DNA of 9,894 nt from Verrucomicrobiia bacterium (GCA_013360985.1 JABWAM010000077.1:1-9894); one strand, 5' to 3'. Shown: positions 1 to 9,702, counted from the first letter of the stretch. Numbers and translations are program-made. The notes: a model not told the origin generated them from the sequence alone.

Positions 1-155
1 CGCAGGTCGCGTTGGCCGTCGAGCAGGGCGGCGGCGACGCGGTCGGAGCGCGCGGCGAGTTCGGCGTAGGTGATCGCGCCCGCGTTCGTGACGAGCGCGC
101 AGCGCTCGCCGAACGCTTCGGCGCGACGAAAAACATCCAGGGACGCCGATCGCAT
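1..155 (-). CDS. AMP-binding acyl-CoA synthetase family protein, N-terminal 51 codons only (runs off left edge)
   Basis: Read on the - strand from the ATG at 155-153, the frame stays open to the window edge and gives 51 residues. They include FGERCALVTNAGAITYAEL (about residues 15-33) followed by AARSDRVAAALLDGQRDL. This is the usual N-terminus of adenylate-forming acyl-CoA ligases: a 'pdrpALv...g..itYaEL..rs.rvA..Ll.g' pattern. Such enzymes activate a carboxylic acid as acyl-AMP and then form the CoA thioester. The P-loop and the rest of the adenylation domain lie outside the window, so the substrate cannot be told. The 'LLDGQRDL' style recalls the malonyl-CoA-synthetase/ACSF3-like branch, but an NRPS-type or fatty-acyl ligase is possible. 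The start has only a weak GGGGA about 7 nt upstream. The frame is open further upstream, but an earlier start would add unconserved sequence. The gene is divergent from the PFOR gene. Confidence 0.6.
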   Translation of the reverse strand, partial: MRSASLDVFRRAEAFGERCALVTNAGAITYAELAARSDRVAAALLDGQRDL

Positions 156-390
156 CAGGGAATCCCCACGAAGGGACGCTGCCTGCGGAACCGCGCGGCG
201 GAGCGAGAGCGGGGCGAGGCATGGAAAATCGGGGCTCGGAAGCGCATGCGCGCCGAGGCTGAGGGAAAATCGCCGGGGGATGAAGCAAAAAGACGGGCGG
301 CGAGAGGGGTGCGCCCCCTTCCATTTGCGCATGAGAAACGCTGAAAAAACTCTTTTCATCTATCATACAATCTGTTAGAAGAATTTCCGA
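156..390. other. Divergent intergenic region between the acyl-CoA synthetase and PFOR genes
   Basis: About 235 bp with no supported gene. The left three quarters is GC-rich and purine-biased. The last 60 bp before the PFOR start is markedly AT-richer and is where a promoter would be expected. A small inverted repeat, GAGGGG/CCCCTT with a 5-nt loop, lies at 304-320, with no T-run after it. Short frames cross this stretch, but they are Arg-rich and resemble nothing recognisable. Confidence 0.5.
341..371 (+). promoter_or_regulatory. Candidate promoter for the PFOR operon
   Basis: A TACAAT hexamer (366-371, 5 of 6 to the sigma-70 -10 consensus) sits 20 bp before the PFOR start in a locally AT-rich stretch. 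The best upstream partner is CTGAAA (341-346, 4 of 6 to TTGACA) at a rather long 19-bp spacing. A weak ribosome binding site, AGAAGAA (377-383), lies 7 nt before the ATG. A start site near 378 would leave a very short leader, so the real promoter could lie further upstream. Confidence 0.3.
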
Positions 391-3300
391 ATGAAGAAGG
401 AACCGCGCTACATCACCATCGACGGCAACGAGGCCGTCGGAGACATCGCCTACCGCACGAACGAGGTCATCGCGATCTACCCGATCACCCCTTCCTCGCC
501 CATGGCCGAGACCTGCGACGCCGCCATGGCCGCCGGCCGGAAAAACATTTGGGGCAGCGTGCCGCGCGTCGTCGAGATGCAGAGCGAAGGCGGCGCCGCC
601 GGCGCCGTGCATGGCGCCCTCCAGACGGGATCGTTGACGACGACCTTCACGTCCTCCCAGGGCCTGCTGCTGATGATTCCGAACATGTACAAGATCGCCG
701 GCGAGCTCACCCCGGCGGTCATCCATGTCGCCGCGCGCACCGTGGCCGCCCAGGCGCTCTCGATCTTCGGCGATCACAGCGACGTGATGTCCATCCGTTC
801 CACGGGGTGGGCGCTCCTCGCGGCGAACTCCGTGCAGGAGGCGATGGACTTCGCCCTCATCGCGCAGGCGGCGTCGCTCGAGGCGCGCGTGCCGTTCATC
901 CATTTCTTCGACGGCTTTCGCACCTCGCACGAGCTGTCGAAGGTCGCGACCATTTCCGACGACGAAATGCGCGAGATGCTCGATCCGGAGCTCATCCTCG
1001 CCCATCGCCGCCGCGCGCTGACTCCGGATCGTCCCCAACTCCGAGGCACCGCGCAGAATCCGGATGTCTTCTTCCAGGCGCGCGAGGCCTGCAACCCCTT
1101 CTACGCGGCCTGCCCCGACGCGACCCAGAAGGCGATGGACCGCTTCGCCCGCGTCGTCGGCCGCCAATATCGCCTCTTCGAGTATTACGGCGCCCCCGAC
1201 GCCGAGCGCGTGATCGTCCTCATGGGTTCCGGCGCCGAGACCGTCGCCGAAACGGTGGACGCCCTCAACGCGAACGGCGCGAAGCTCGGCGTCCTCAAAG
1301 TCCGCCTCTATCGTCCGTTCGACACCCAGCGTTTCTGCGCCGCGCTCCCGTCCACCGCGCGCGCCCTCGCGGTGCTCGACCGGACGAAAGAACCCGGCGC
1401 CATCGGCGACCCCCTCTATCTCGACGTCCTCGCCGCCCTTCACGAAGGCGCCGCCGCGGGGTGGACGACGTTCGCCCGTCCGCCGACGGTCCTCGGCGGG
1501 CGCTACGGCCTCTCCTCCAAGGAGTTCACCCCTGCGATGGTCAAGGCGGTCTTCGACGAGCTCGCCCGCCCGCGTCCGCGCACCCATTTCGTCGTCGGCA
1601 TCGAGGATGACGTCTCGAAGACGAGCCTCGATTACGACCCGAGGTTTTCGGTCGAACCCGACGAAGTCCGCCGCAGCATCTTTTACGGCCTGGGTTCCGA
1701 CGGAACCGTCGGCGCGAACAAAAATTCGATCATCATCATCGGGGAGAACACGCCCAACTATGCGCAGGGCTATTTCGTGTACGACTCCCGCAAGGCGGGC
1801 GCCGTGACGATTTCCCATCTGCGCTTCGGGCCGAAACCGATCCGGTCGAGCTATCTCGTGGATCGCGCGCATTTCGTCGCGTGCCATCAACCCACGTTCC
1901 TCGGGCGGTACGACATGTTGAAGGCGCTCCTGCCGGGAGGCACCTTTCTCCTGAACAGCGCGCACCCCGCCGATCAGATCTGGGATCAGCTTCCCCGATC
2001 CGTGCAGGAGGGGCTGGTGGCCAAGAATGCGAAGTTCTTCGTGATCGACGCCTACGCCGTCGCGCGAGAGAGCGGCATGGGCAGCCGCATCAACACCGTG
2101 ATGCAGGTCTGTTTCTTCGCGATCTCGGGCGTGCTGCCGCGCGAAGAGGCGATCCGCGCGATCAAGGATTCCATCCGCGAGACCTACGGCAAAAAGGGCG
2201 ACGAGATCGTGGCGATGAACCTCAAGGCGGTGGACAACACCCTCGCCCGTCTCTTCGAGGTCCCGGTCCCCGCGCAGGCGACCAGCCAGATCCCCGATCC
2301 CGATCCCCTCGTCGCCGAGGCGCCCGATTTCGTGCGCAACGTCCTCGGCGCGATGGTGCGCGGCCTCGGCGACGCCCTCCCCGTGAGCGCGCTGCCCGCC
2401 GACGGCGCCTTCCCGACCGACACGGCGCGCATGGAGATCCGCACGCTCGCGCAGGAGATCCCGATCTGGGAAGCCGAGATCTGCATCCAGTGCGGCAAAT
2501 GCGCGATGGTCTGTCCGCACGGCGTGATCCGCGCGAAGAGCTACGAACCCGCCGCCCTCGAGGGCGCGCCCGGAAGTTTCAAATCCCGCGAGGCGCGCGA
2601 TCCAGATTTCAAGGGGTGGAAGTACACCATCCAGGTCGCGCCGGACGGCTGCACGGGCTGCGGCATCTGCGTGGACATCTGCCCCGCGCGCAGCCGTTCC
2701 GAGGCGAAGACCAAGGCGATCAACATGCGGCCGATCGCTCCGCACCACGAAATCGAGCGCGCGAACTGGGCCTTCTTTGCGAAGCTTCCGCAAGCGGACC
2801 GCCGGCGGATCAAGGTCGGCAGCATCCGTCAGCAGCAGCTCCAGGAACCGCTCTTCGCCTTCTCCAGCGCCTGCGCGGGATGCGGCGAGACGCCCTACCT
2901 CAAGCTGATCTCCCAGCTCTTTGGCGACCGCTTGATTATCGCCAACGCGACCGGCTGCTCCTCGATCTACGGAGGCAACCTCCCGACAACTCCGTGGCTG
3001 AAGAACGCCGCGGGACGCGGCCCCGCGTGGTCCAACTCGCTCTTCGAGGACAACGCGGAGTTCGGCCTCGGTTTCCGCATCTCCCTGGATCAGCAGCGCG
3101 CGTACGCCGGCGAGCTCCTGCGCGGGCTCGCGGGGAAAATCGGCGACGACCTGGTCGCGGCCCTGCTCCAGGCCAAACAGGCGAACGAAGCCGACATTTA
3201 TGAACAGCGCGAGCGCGTCGTCGTCCTCCGCGAGAAGCTCCGCGGCCTGGAGGGGGCCGCGGCCCGGCATCTCGATCATCTCGCCGATGCCTTCGTCAAA

Positions 3301-4002
3301 AAGAGCGTTTGGATCGTCGGAGGCGACGGCTGGGCCTACGATATCGGCTTCGGCGGCCTCGATCACGTCCTCGCCAGCGGACACGACGTCAATGTCCTCG
3401 TCCTGGATACCGAGGTCTATTCGAACACGGGCGGGCAGGCGTCCAAGGCCACCCCGCGCGCCGCGGTGGCGAAGTTCGCCGCCGGCGGCAAGCCCGCCCG
3501 CAAAAAGGACCTCGGCCTCATCGCGATGACCTATGGACACATCTACGTCGCCAGCGTCGCCATGGGCGCGCGCGACGAACACACCCTCAAGGCCTTCCTC
3601 GAAGCCGAAGCGTACGACGGCCCTTCCCTCATCCTCGCCTACAGCCATTGCATCGCCCACGGGATCAACTACATGGGCGTCGCGATGCAGCATCAGAAGG
3701 CGGCGGTGGACGCCGGCCGCTGGCTCCTCTACCGCTATCATCCCGACCGCGCGGCGGCCGGCGAAACGCCGCTCCTCCTCGATTCCAAGCCGCCGAAAAT
3801 TTCCATCGAGAAGAACCTTCTCATGGAGAACCGCTTCAAGATGCTCACCAAGAGCCGGCCGGCCGTCGCCAAGCAACTCTTCGAAGAGGCCCAGCGCGAC
3901 GTCGAGGAACGCTGGCGCTTCTACGAGCATCTGGCCGCTCAAAACGCGGCGGCATCCAAGACGCCCGCGCCCTCCACGCCTCCCGCGCCGACGAATCCCT
4001 GA
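391..4002 (+). CDS. nifJ: Pyruvate:ferredoxin (flavodoxin) oxidoreductase, full length
   Basis: A 1203-residue homodimer-type PFOR. It converts pyruvate, CoA and oxidised ferredoxin or flavodoxin to acetyl-CoA, CO2 and reduced carrier in the cytoplasm. The N-terminal pyrimidine-binding domain has YPITPSSPMAE (30-40) and EMQSEGGAAGAVHG (62-75). The second domain has VRLYRPF (304-310) and LDRTKEPGAIGDPLYLDV (329-346). The central domain has GADGTVGANK-like GSDGTVGANK (435-444). The ferredoxin domain carries two clusters: C698, C701, C704, C708 and C754, C757, C760, C764. The proximal cluster ligands are C828 and C831 (ACAGCGETPY), C856 (NATGCSS) and C1087 (AYSHCIAHG). The thiamine-diphosphate site is GGDGWAYDIGFGGLDHVL (977-994) with DTEVYSNTGGQ (1006-1016). 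Colinearity with Desulfovibrio africanus PFOR is clear from memory of that sequence. The C-terminal extension that caps the cluster there is replaced by a short Ala/Pro-rich tail (about 1184-1203). It is first in an operon with the gene 24 bp downstream. Confidence 0.97.
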   Translation: MKKEPRYITIDGNEAVGDIAYRTNEVIAIYPITPSSPMAETCDAAMAAGRKNIWGSVPRVVEMQSEGGAAGAVHGALQTGSLTTTFTSSQGLLLMIPNMYKIAGELTPAVIHVAARTVAAQALSIFGDHSDVMSIRSTGWALLAANSVQEAMDFALIAQAASLEARVPFIHFFDGFRTSHELSKVATISDDEMREMLDPELILAHRRRALTPDRPQLRGTAQNPDVFFQAREACNPFYAACPDATQKAMDRFARVVGRQYRLFEYYGAPDAERVIVLMGSGAETVAETVDALNANGAKLGVLKVRLYRPFDTQRFCAALPSTARALAVLDRTKEPGAIGDPLYLDVLAALHEGAAAGWTTFARPPTVLGGRYGLSSKEFTPAMVKAVFDELARPRPRTHFVVGIEDDVSKTSLDYDPRFSVEPDEVRRSIFYGLGSDGTVGANKNSIIIIGENTPNYAQGYFVYDSRKAGAVTISHLRFGPKPIRSSYLVDRAHFVACHQPTFLGRYDMLKALLPGGTFLLNSAHPADQIWDQLPRSVQEGLVAKNAKFFVIDAYAVARESGMGSRINTVMQVCFFAISGVLPREEAIRAIKDSIRETYGKKGDEIVAMNLKAVDNTLARLFEVPVPAQATSQIPDPDPLVAEAPDFVRNVLGAMVRGLGDALPVSALPADGAFPTDTARMEIRTLAQEIPIWEAEICIQCGKCAMVCPHGVIRAKSYEPAALEGAPGSFKSREARDPDFKGWKYTIQVAPDGCTGCGICVDICPARSRSEAKTKAINMRPIAPHHEIERANWAFFAKLPQADRRRIKVGSIRQQQLQEPLFAFSSACAGCGETPYLKLISQLFGDRLIIANATGCSSIYGGNLPTTPWLKNAAGRGPAWSNSLFEDNAEFGLGFRISLDQQRAYAGELLRGLAGKIGDDLVAALLQAKQANEADIYEQRERVVVLREKLRGLEGAAARHLDHLADAFVKKSVWIVGGDGWAYDIGFGGLDHVLASGHDVNVLVLDTEVYSNTGGQASKATPRAAVAKFAAGGKPARKKDLGLIAMTYGHIYVASVAMGARDEHTLKAFLEAEAYDGPSLILAYSHCIAHGINYMGVAMQHQKAAVDAGRWLLYRYHPDRAAAGETPLLLDSKPPKISIEKNLLMENRFKMLTKSRPAVAKQLFEEAQRDVEERWRFYEHLAAQNAAASKTPAPSTPPAPTNP

Positions 4003-4013
4003 CCCGCCCCACC

Positions 4014-4020
4014 GAGGAGA
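4014..4020 (+). promoter_or_regulatory. Ribosome binding site of the PyrD-like gene
   Basis: GAGGAGA lies 6 nt before the ATG at 4027, inside the 24-bp gap after the PFOR stop. It fixes the start and supports co-translation from the PFOR transcript. Confidence 0.8.
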
Positions 4021-4026
4021 CTTCCC

Positions 4027-5025
4027 ATGAGCCTTGATCTCACCACCCACTATCTCGGCCTGACCCTCCGCAACCCGCTCGTTGTCGCCTCCTCGCCCCT
4101 CTCGGACGAACTGGATAACCTGCGCAAAATGGAGGACGCGGGCGCGGGCGCCGTCGTGCTGCATTCGCTCTTCGAAGAACAACTCCGCCACGAACGCCTC
4201 GAACTCCATCACCACCTCACCCAGAGCACCTACAGCTTCCCCGAGGCGCTCTCCTTCTTTCCCGAACCGGACGAGTTCAGCCTCGGCCCCGAGGAATACC
4301 TCGAACACATCCGCCGCGCCAAACAAGCCGTCCGGATCCCCGTGATCGCCAGCATCAACGGCGCCAGCCCCGGCGACTGGGTGAAGTGCGCTCGCCAGAT
4401 GCAGGACGCCGGCGCCGACGCCATCGAACTCAACATCTACTACATCCCCACCGATCCCGCGCTCGATTCCGCAAAGGTCGAGCAGACCTATCTGGAGATC
4501 CTTCAGACGGTCAAGTCCACGGTCACTCTCCCGATCGCGGTCAAGCTCAGCCCCTTCTTCAGCAATATGGCGGCGATGGCCAAACGCCTCGATGCCGCGG
4601 GCGCCGACGCGCTCGTGCTCTTCAACCGCTTCTACCAGCCGGATATCGATCTGGAATCGGTCGAGGTGCGTCCGCATGTCCTCCTGAGCACGCCGCAGGC
4701 CATGCGCCTGCCGATGCGTTGGATCGCCATTCTCCACGGCCGCCTCCGCGCCGACCTCGCCGCCGCGAGCGGAGTCCATCAGGCGCCGGATGTCGTCAAG
4801 ATGCTCATGGTCGGCGCGAACGTGGTCCAAATCTGTTCCGCCCTGCTCATGCGCGGCATCGACCACCTCCGCGTCATCGAGCAAGGCCTGCGCACCTGGA
4901 TGGAAGTCCACGAATACCTCTCCGTGCGCGAGATGCTCGGCTCGATGAGCCAGGAGAAATGTCCCGATCCCGGAGTGTTTGAGCGCGCCCAGTACATGCG
5001 CGCCCTCGCCAGCTTCAAGGCTTAG
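4027..5025 (+). CDS. Dihydroorotate dehydrogenase-like flavin-barrel protein of the PFOR-linked type, catalytic loop not conserved
   Basis: A 332-residue cytoplasmic protein of the PyrD-type TIM-barrel family, with no signal peptide or membrane segment. Family landmarks are LGLTLRNPLVVASSPLS (10-26), IPVIASING (104-112), LPIAVKLSPFF (168-178, with Lys173 at the conserved flavin/substrate lysine position), LVLFNRF (196-202, Asn200) and VGANVVQICSAL (262-273) in the phosphate-binding region. The loop that reads LNxSCPN in class 1 or NxSSPN in class 2 enzymes reads ELNIYYIPTDP (134-144). The catalytic Cys/Ser and the following substrate-binding Asn are therefore absent, and the usual GGI phosphate motif is ASGVHQ (247-252). 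It probably binds FMN but should not oxidise dihydroorotate in the normal way. Genes annotated 'dihydroorotate dehydrogenase-like' lie next to nifJ in several phyla. An electron-transfer or accessory role with PFOR is inferred. The symbol pyrD would mislead. Confidence 0.9.
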   Translation: MSLDLTTHYLGLTLRNPLVVASSPLSDELDNLRKMEDAGAGAVVLHSLFEEQLRHERLELHHHLTQSTYSFPEALSFFPEPDEFSLGPEEYLEHIRRAKQAVRIPVIASINGASPGDWVKCARQMQDAGADAIELNIYYIPTDPALDSAKVEQTYLEILQTVKSTVTLPIAVKLSPFFSNMAAMAKRLDAAGADALVLFNRFYQPDIDLESVEVRPHVLLSTPQAMRLPMRWIAILHGRLRADLAAASGVHQAPDVVKMLMVGANVVQICSALLMRGIDHLRVIEQGLRTWMEVHEYLSVREMLGSMSQEKCPDPGVFERAQYMRALASFKA

Positions 5026-5100
5026 CCTGCATCCCGCTCCCTGCGGTGAAAGAGACGCCTCCGGCGCGCAAAAGGATGCCGGCAACGACGGAAGCAAGGG

Positions 5101-5125
5101 CGCTCTCGCCAAGGTGAGCGTTCTT
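5101..5125 (+). terminator. Weak candidate terminator after the PFOR operon
   Basis: CGCTC (5101-5105) and GAGCG (5116-5120) flank a 10-nt interior. An alternative pairing CTCGC/GTGAG leaves a CAAG tetraloop. It is followed by the T/C-rich stretch TTCTTCCCTC. The stem is short and the T-run is interrupted, so this could instead be a small operator-like inverted repeat upstream of dnaK. Confidence 0.25.
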
Positions 5126-5180
5126 CCCTCGCAAGCAAAAGCGTCAAAATGACGCACATTTCCGCATTCGTGAACAAGAT

Positions 5181-5209
5181 GAGACAAGACGACTCTCTCG
5201 CTATACAAA
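5181..5209 (+). promoter_or_regulatory. Candidate dnaK promoter, upstream
   Basis: GAGACA (5181-5186, 4 of 6 to TTGACA) and TACAAA (5204-5209, 4 of 6 to TATAAT) are separated by exactly 17 bp, at the edge of the AT-rich stretch. Transcription would begin near 5216, giving a leader of about 100 nt. Similar 'ATACAA' wording occurs before the PFOR gene. Confidence 0.35.
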
Positions 5210-5225
5210 TTTTTCTGAAATTCTT

Positions 5226-5253
5226 TTGAAATCACGCAATTTTCAACTATTTT
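5226..5253 (+). promoter_or_regulatory. Candidate dnaK promoter, downstream
   Basis: TTGAAA (5226-5231, 5 of 6) and TATTTT (5248-5253, 4 of 6) are separated by 16 bp, so transcription would begin near 5260. TTGAAA also resembles the -35 of heat-shock sigma-32 promoters, but no matching CCCCAT-type -10 is present at the right distance. Confidence 0.35.
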
Positions 5254-5314
5254 GAATCAATTGGGATTGGCATCTCGCCTGCTCTATCTATTCCTGCGAA
5301 GCAAACGCACCTTT

Positions 5315-7246
<1,932 letters not shown>

Positions 7247-7270
7247 CATTTTTCGAATTTCGCCGGGAGC

Positions 7271-7293
7271 GAGTCGGCCGACGCGGCCGGCTC
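7271..7293 (+). repeat. GC-rich hairpin just after dnaK
   Basis: GAGTCGGCCG (7271-7280) pairs with CGGCCGGCTC (7284-7293) over 10 bp, with one G-T wobble and an ACG loop. No T-run follows, so it is not a standard intrinsic terminator. It may act as an mRNA-stabilising or partial attenuating hairpin 25 nt after the dnaK stop. Confidence 0.5.
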
Positions 7294-7312
7294 AACTCGG
7301 CGGAGAGAAGCC

Positions 7313-7391
7313 AAAGGACACAGAGGACCAACGCAAACCATCAAGCCATCGTTCGCCGCGGGGGGCCGCCCCTCTGTGTTCGCGAACCTTT
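7313..7391 (+). repeat. Inverted repeat A in the groES leader
   Basis: ACACAGAGG (7318-7326) is exactly complementary to CCTCTGTGT (7371-7379). AAAGG (7313-7317) can continue the stem with CCTTT (7387-7391) across a 7-nt bulge. The 3' arm falls inside the loop of inverted repeat B. Confidence 0.55.
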
Positions 7392-7411
7392 CCCCGCGGA
7401 GACGCGATGGC
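7345..7411 (+). repeat. Inverted repeat B in the groES leader
   Basis: GCCATCG (7345-7351) pairs with CGATGGC (7405-7411), and CCGCGGGG (7356-7363) pairs with CCCCGCGG (7392-7399). A 4x5 internal loop separates the two stems, giving 15 bp in total around a 28-nt loop. It ends 21 nt before the groES start and is purely GC-dominated, so the RNA form should be stable. Confidence 0.6.
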
Positions 7412-7432
7412 GCGAAACCCAGAACATCACGC

Positions 7433-7720
7433 ATGAAAGTGAAACCCATCGGCGACCGTGTGCTGGTGAAGCCCGCCCAGGAGGAAGAGGTCAAGAAGGG
7501 CGGGATCATCATCCCGGACACCGCCAAGGAGAAGCCCCAGGAGGGCAAGGTCATTGCCGTCGGCACCGGAAAGCTCGACGACGACGGGAAGAAAATCCCG
7601 TTCCAAGTGAAGGTCGGAGACCGTGTGCTTGTCAGCAAGTACGGCGGGACCGAGATCAAGATTGATGGCGAGGAATACCAAATCCTCCGCGAGGACGACA
7701 TCCTCGGCATCATCGAATAA
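7433..7720 (+). CDS. groES: Co-chaperonin GroES (Hsp10)
   Basis: A 95-residue lid subunit whose heptamer caps the GroEL ring during ATP-driven folding. It begins MKVKPIGDRVLVKP, has the mobile loop KKGGIIIPDTAKEKPQEGKVIAVG (residues about 21-44, with the III/IIP GroEL-contact motif), then VGDRVLVSKYGGTEIKIDGEEYQILREDDILGII to the end. This is the whole family with normal length. The start was chosen because MKVKPIGDRV is the canonical N-terminus. An in-frame GTG at 7376 would add 19 Arg-rich residues encoded by the inverted-repeat leader. No Shine-Dalgarno-like sequence is found in the 20 nt before the ATG, in contrast to groEL 20 bp downstream. Confidence 0.96.
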   Translation: MKVKPIGDRVLVKPAQEEEVKKGGIIIPDTAKEKPQEGKVIAVGTGKLDDDGKKIPFQVKVGDRVLVSKYGGTEIKIDGEEYQILREDDILGIIE

Positions 7721-7723
7721 CCG

Positions 7724-7730
7724 AAAGGAG
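7724..7730 (+). promoter_or_regulatory. Ribosome binding site of groEL
   Basis: AAAGGAG lies 10 nt before the groEL ATG, within the 20-bp groES-groEL gap. It supports the start at 7741 and translation from the same mRNA as groES. Confidence 0.75.
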
Positions 7731-7740
7731 ACAAGCAGTT

Positions 7741-9384
<1,644 letters not shown>

Positions 9385-9419
9385 TCCCCGCTCCCCGAAC
9401 CTCACACAACCCTCAACCC

Positions 9420-9459
9420 AAGGGGGCGTCCCGGGCGACCGGGGCGCCCCTTTGCTTTT
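9420..9459 (+). terminator. Strong intrinsic terminator of the chaperone operon
   Basis: Bases 9420-9434 pair with 9439-9453 through 15 consecutive pairs, two of them G-T wobbles. The loop GCGA (9435-9438) is a GNRA-type tetraloop. The 3' side runs into TTTGCTTTT (9451-9459). The hairpin starts 36 nt after the groEL stop. Confidence 0.92.
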
Positions 9460-9595
9460 CGGTGTACGAAGGGGGGGCGTGCCCAAATCCACGGATCCGC
9501 TCCATTTTCCGAAAGTAACCCTCCTCATCATCCATCAAGGAACGGGTGGGTGGGGCGTGTCGAGATTCCGGACTCCGCACAAGAAGGATGCAACG

Positions 9596-9621
9596 GCTCG
9601 GCCGGCGGCCTCGCCCTACCT
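9596..9621 (+). repeat. Repeat copy A of a GC-rich intergenic family
   Basis: The 22 nt at 9596-9617 (beginning GCTCGGCCGGCGG, ending CTCGCCCT) recur exactly at 9856-9877. Identity continues weakly to ACCT against CCCT. GATGC also precedes both copies at 9587 and 9848. Confidence 0.75.
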
Positions 9622-9680
9622 TTCCTTGTCCATGCTTGAGGAAAATCCGCTCTGTCGCGAAACGAGGGAGGGCGCCGCCG
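9603..9680. repeat. REPIN-like hairpin made by repeat copies A and B
   Basis: CGGCGG (9603-9608) pairs with CCGCCG (9675-9680). After a 3-nt bulge, 9612-9621 pairs with 9665-9674 with one mismatch. This makes 15 paired bases around a 43-nt loop. Two inverted copies of a short GC-rich repeat with a spacer is the layout of REP doublets (REPINs). No transposase gene is in view. Confidence 0.5.
9655..9674 (-). repeat. Repeat copy B, inverted
   Basis: Read on the - strand it is CGCCCTCCCTCGTTTCGCGA, matching 9872-9891 on the + strand at 19 of 20 positions. The GC-rich CGGCGG lies directly upstream on the same strand, as in the other copies but without their 3-nt CCT. Confidence 0.7.
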
Positions 9681-9702
9681 CTGGCGGCGCCACCGCAGCG
9701 GC
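9671..9702. repeat. Two mutually exclusive GC hairpins
   Basis: GGCGCCGCC (9671-9679) pairs perfectly with GGCGGCGCC (9683-9691) around a GCT loop. Alternatively GCCGCTG (9677-9683) pairs with CAGCGGC (9696-9702), with CGG/CCG inside and one bulged G. The two stems share bases and cannot form together. Confidence 0.55.

Larger units (their letters stand above)
5026..5314 (+). other. Intergenic region: end of PFOR operon and dnaK leader
   Basis: The 289 bp splits in two. About 5026-5150 has the local GC-rich character and contains a distant 6-bp inverted repeat, GCATCC (5029-5034) with GGATGC (5074-5079). About 5150-5265 is distinctly AT-rich, unlike anything else in the window, and carries the dnaK promoter candidates. 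I see no gene and no CIRCE operator (TTAGCACTC-N9-GAGTGCTAA). Confidence 0.6.
7247..7432 (+). other. dnaK-groES spacer rich in inverted repeats, candidate structured leader
   Basis: This 186-bp spacer holds no gene. It starts with a GC hairpin (7271-7293) and then carries two overlapping long-range inverted repeats (7313-7391 and 7345-7411) and a perfect 10-bp palindrome, GTTCGCGAAC (7378-7387). The wording ACACAGAGG, CCTCTGTG and GCGGAGACGCG recalls dispersed intergenic repeats common in large environmental genomes (recollection, unverified). No clear promoter or groES ribosome binding site is visible. Confidence 0.55.

Noticed and set aside
12..378. Two overlapping + strand frames of about 100 residues before PFOR
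   Set aside because: They are antisense to the acyl-CoA synthetase start, Arg-rich, without a ribosome binding site or family motif.
549..3203. Long + strand frames (353 and 440 residues) inside the PFOR gene
   Set aside because: They are +1-type shadows of a perfectly conserved gene and are extremely Arg/Pro-rich. PFOR itself shows no frameshift.
5252..5314. N-terminal extension of DnaK from a TTG codon
   Set aside because: It would add 21 hydrophobic/basic residues before the canonical MAKILGIDLGTTNS, overlaps the promoter region and has no ribosome binding site.
5026..5314. CIRCE operator or sigma-32 promoter before dnaK
   Set aside because: No TTAGCACTC/GAGTGCTAA pair is present, and TTGAAA has no CCCCAT-like partner at 11-16 bp.
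7271..7293. Hairpin after dnaK as an intrinsic terminator
   Set aside because: No T-run follows the stem on the + strand; kept only as a hairpin.
7376..7432. N-terminal extension of GroES from a GTG codon
   Set aside because: The 19 extra residues are encoded by the inverted-repeat leader and have no counterpart in GroES proteins.
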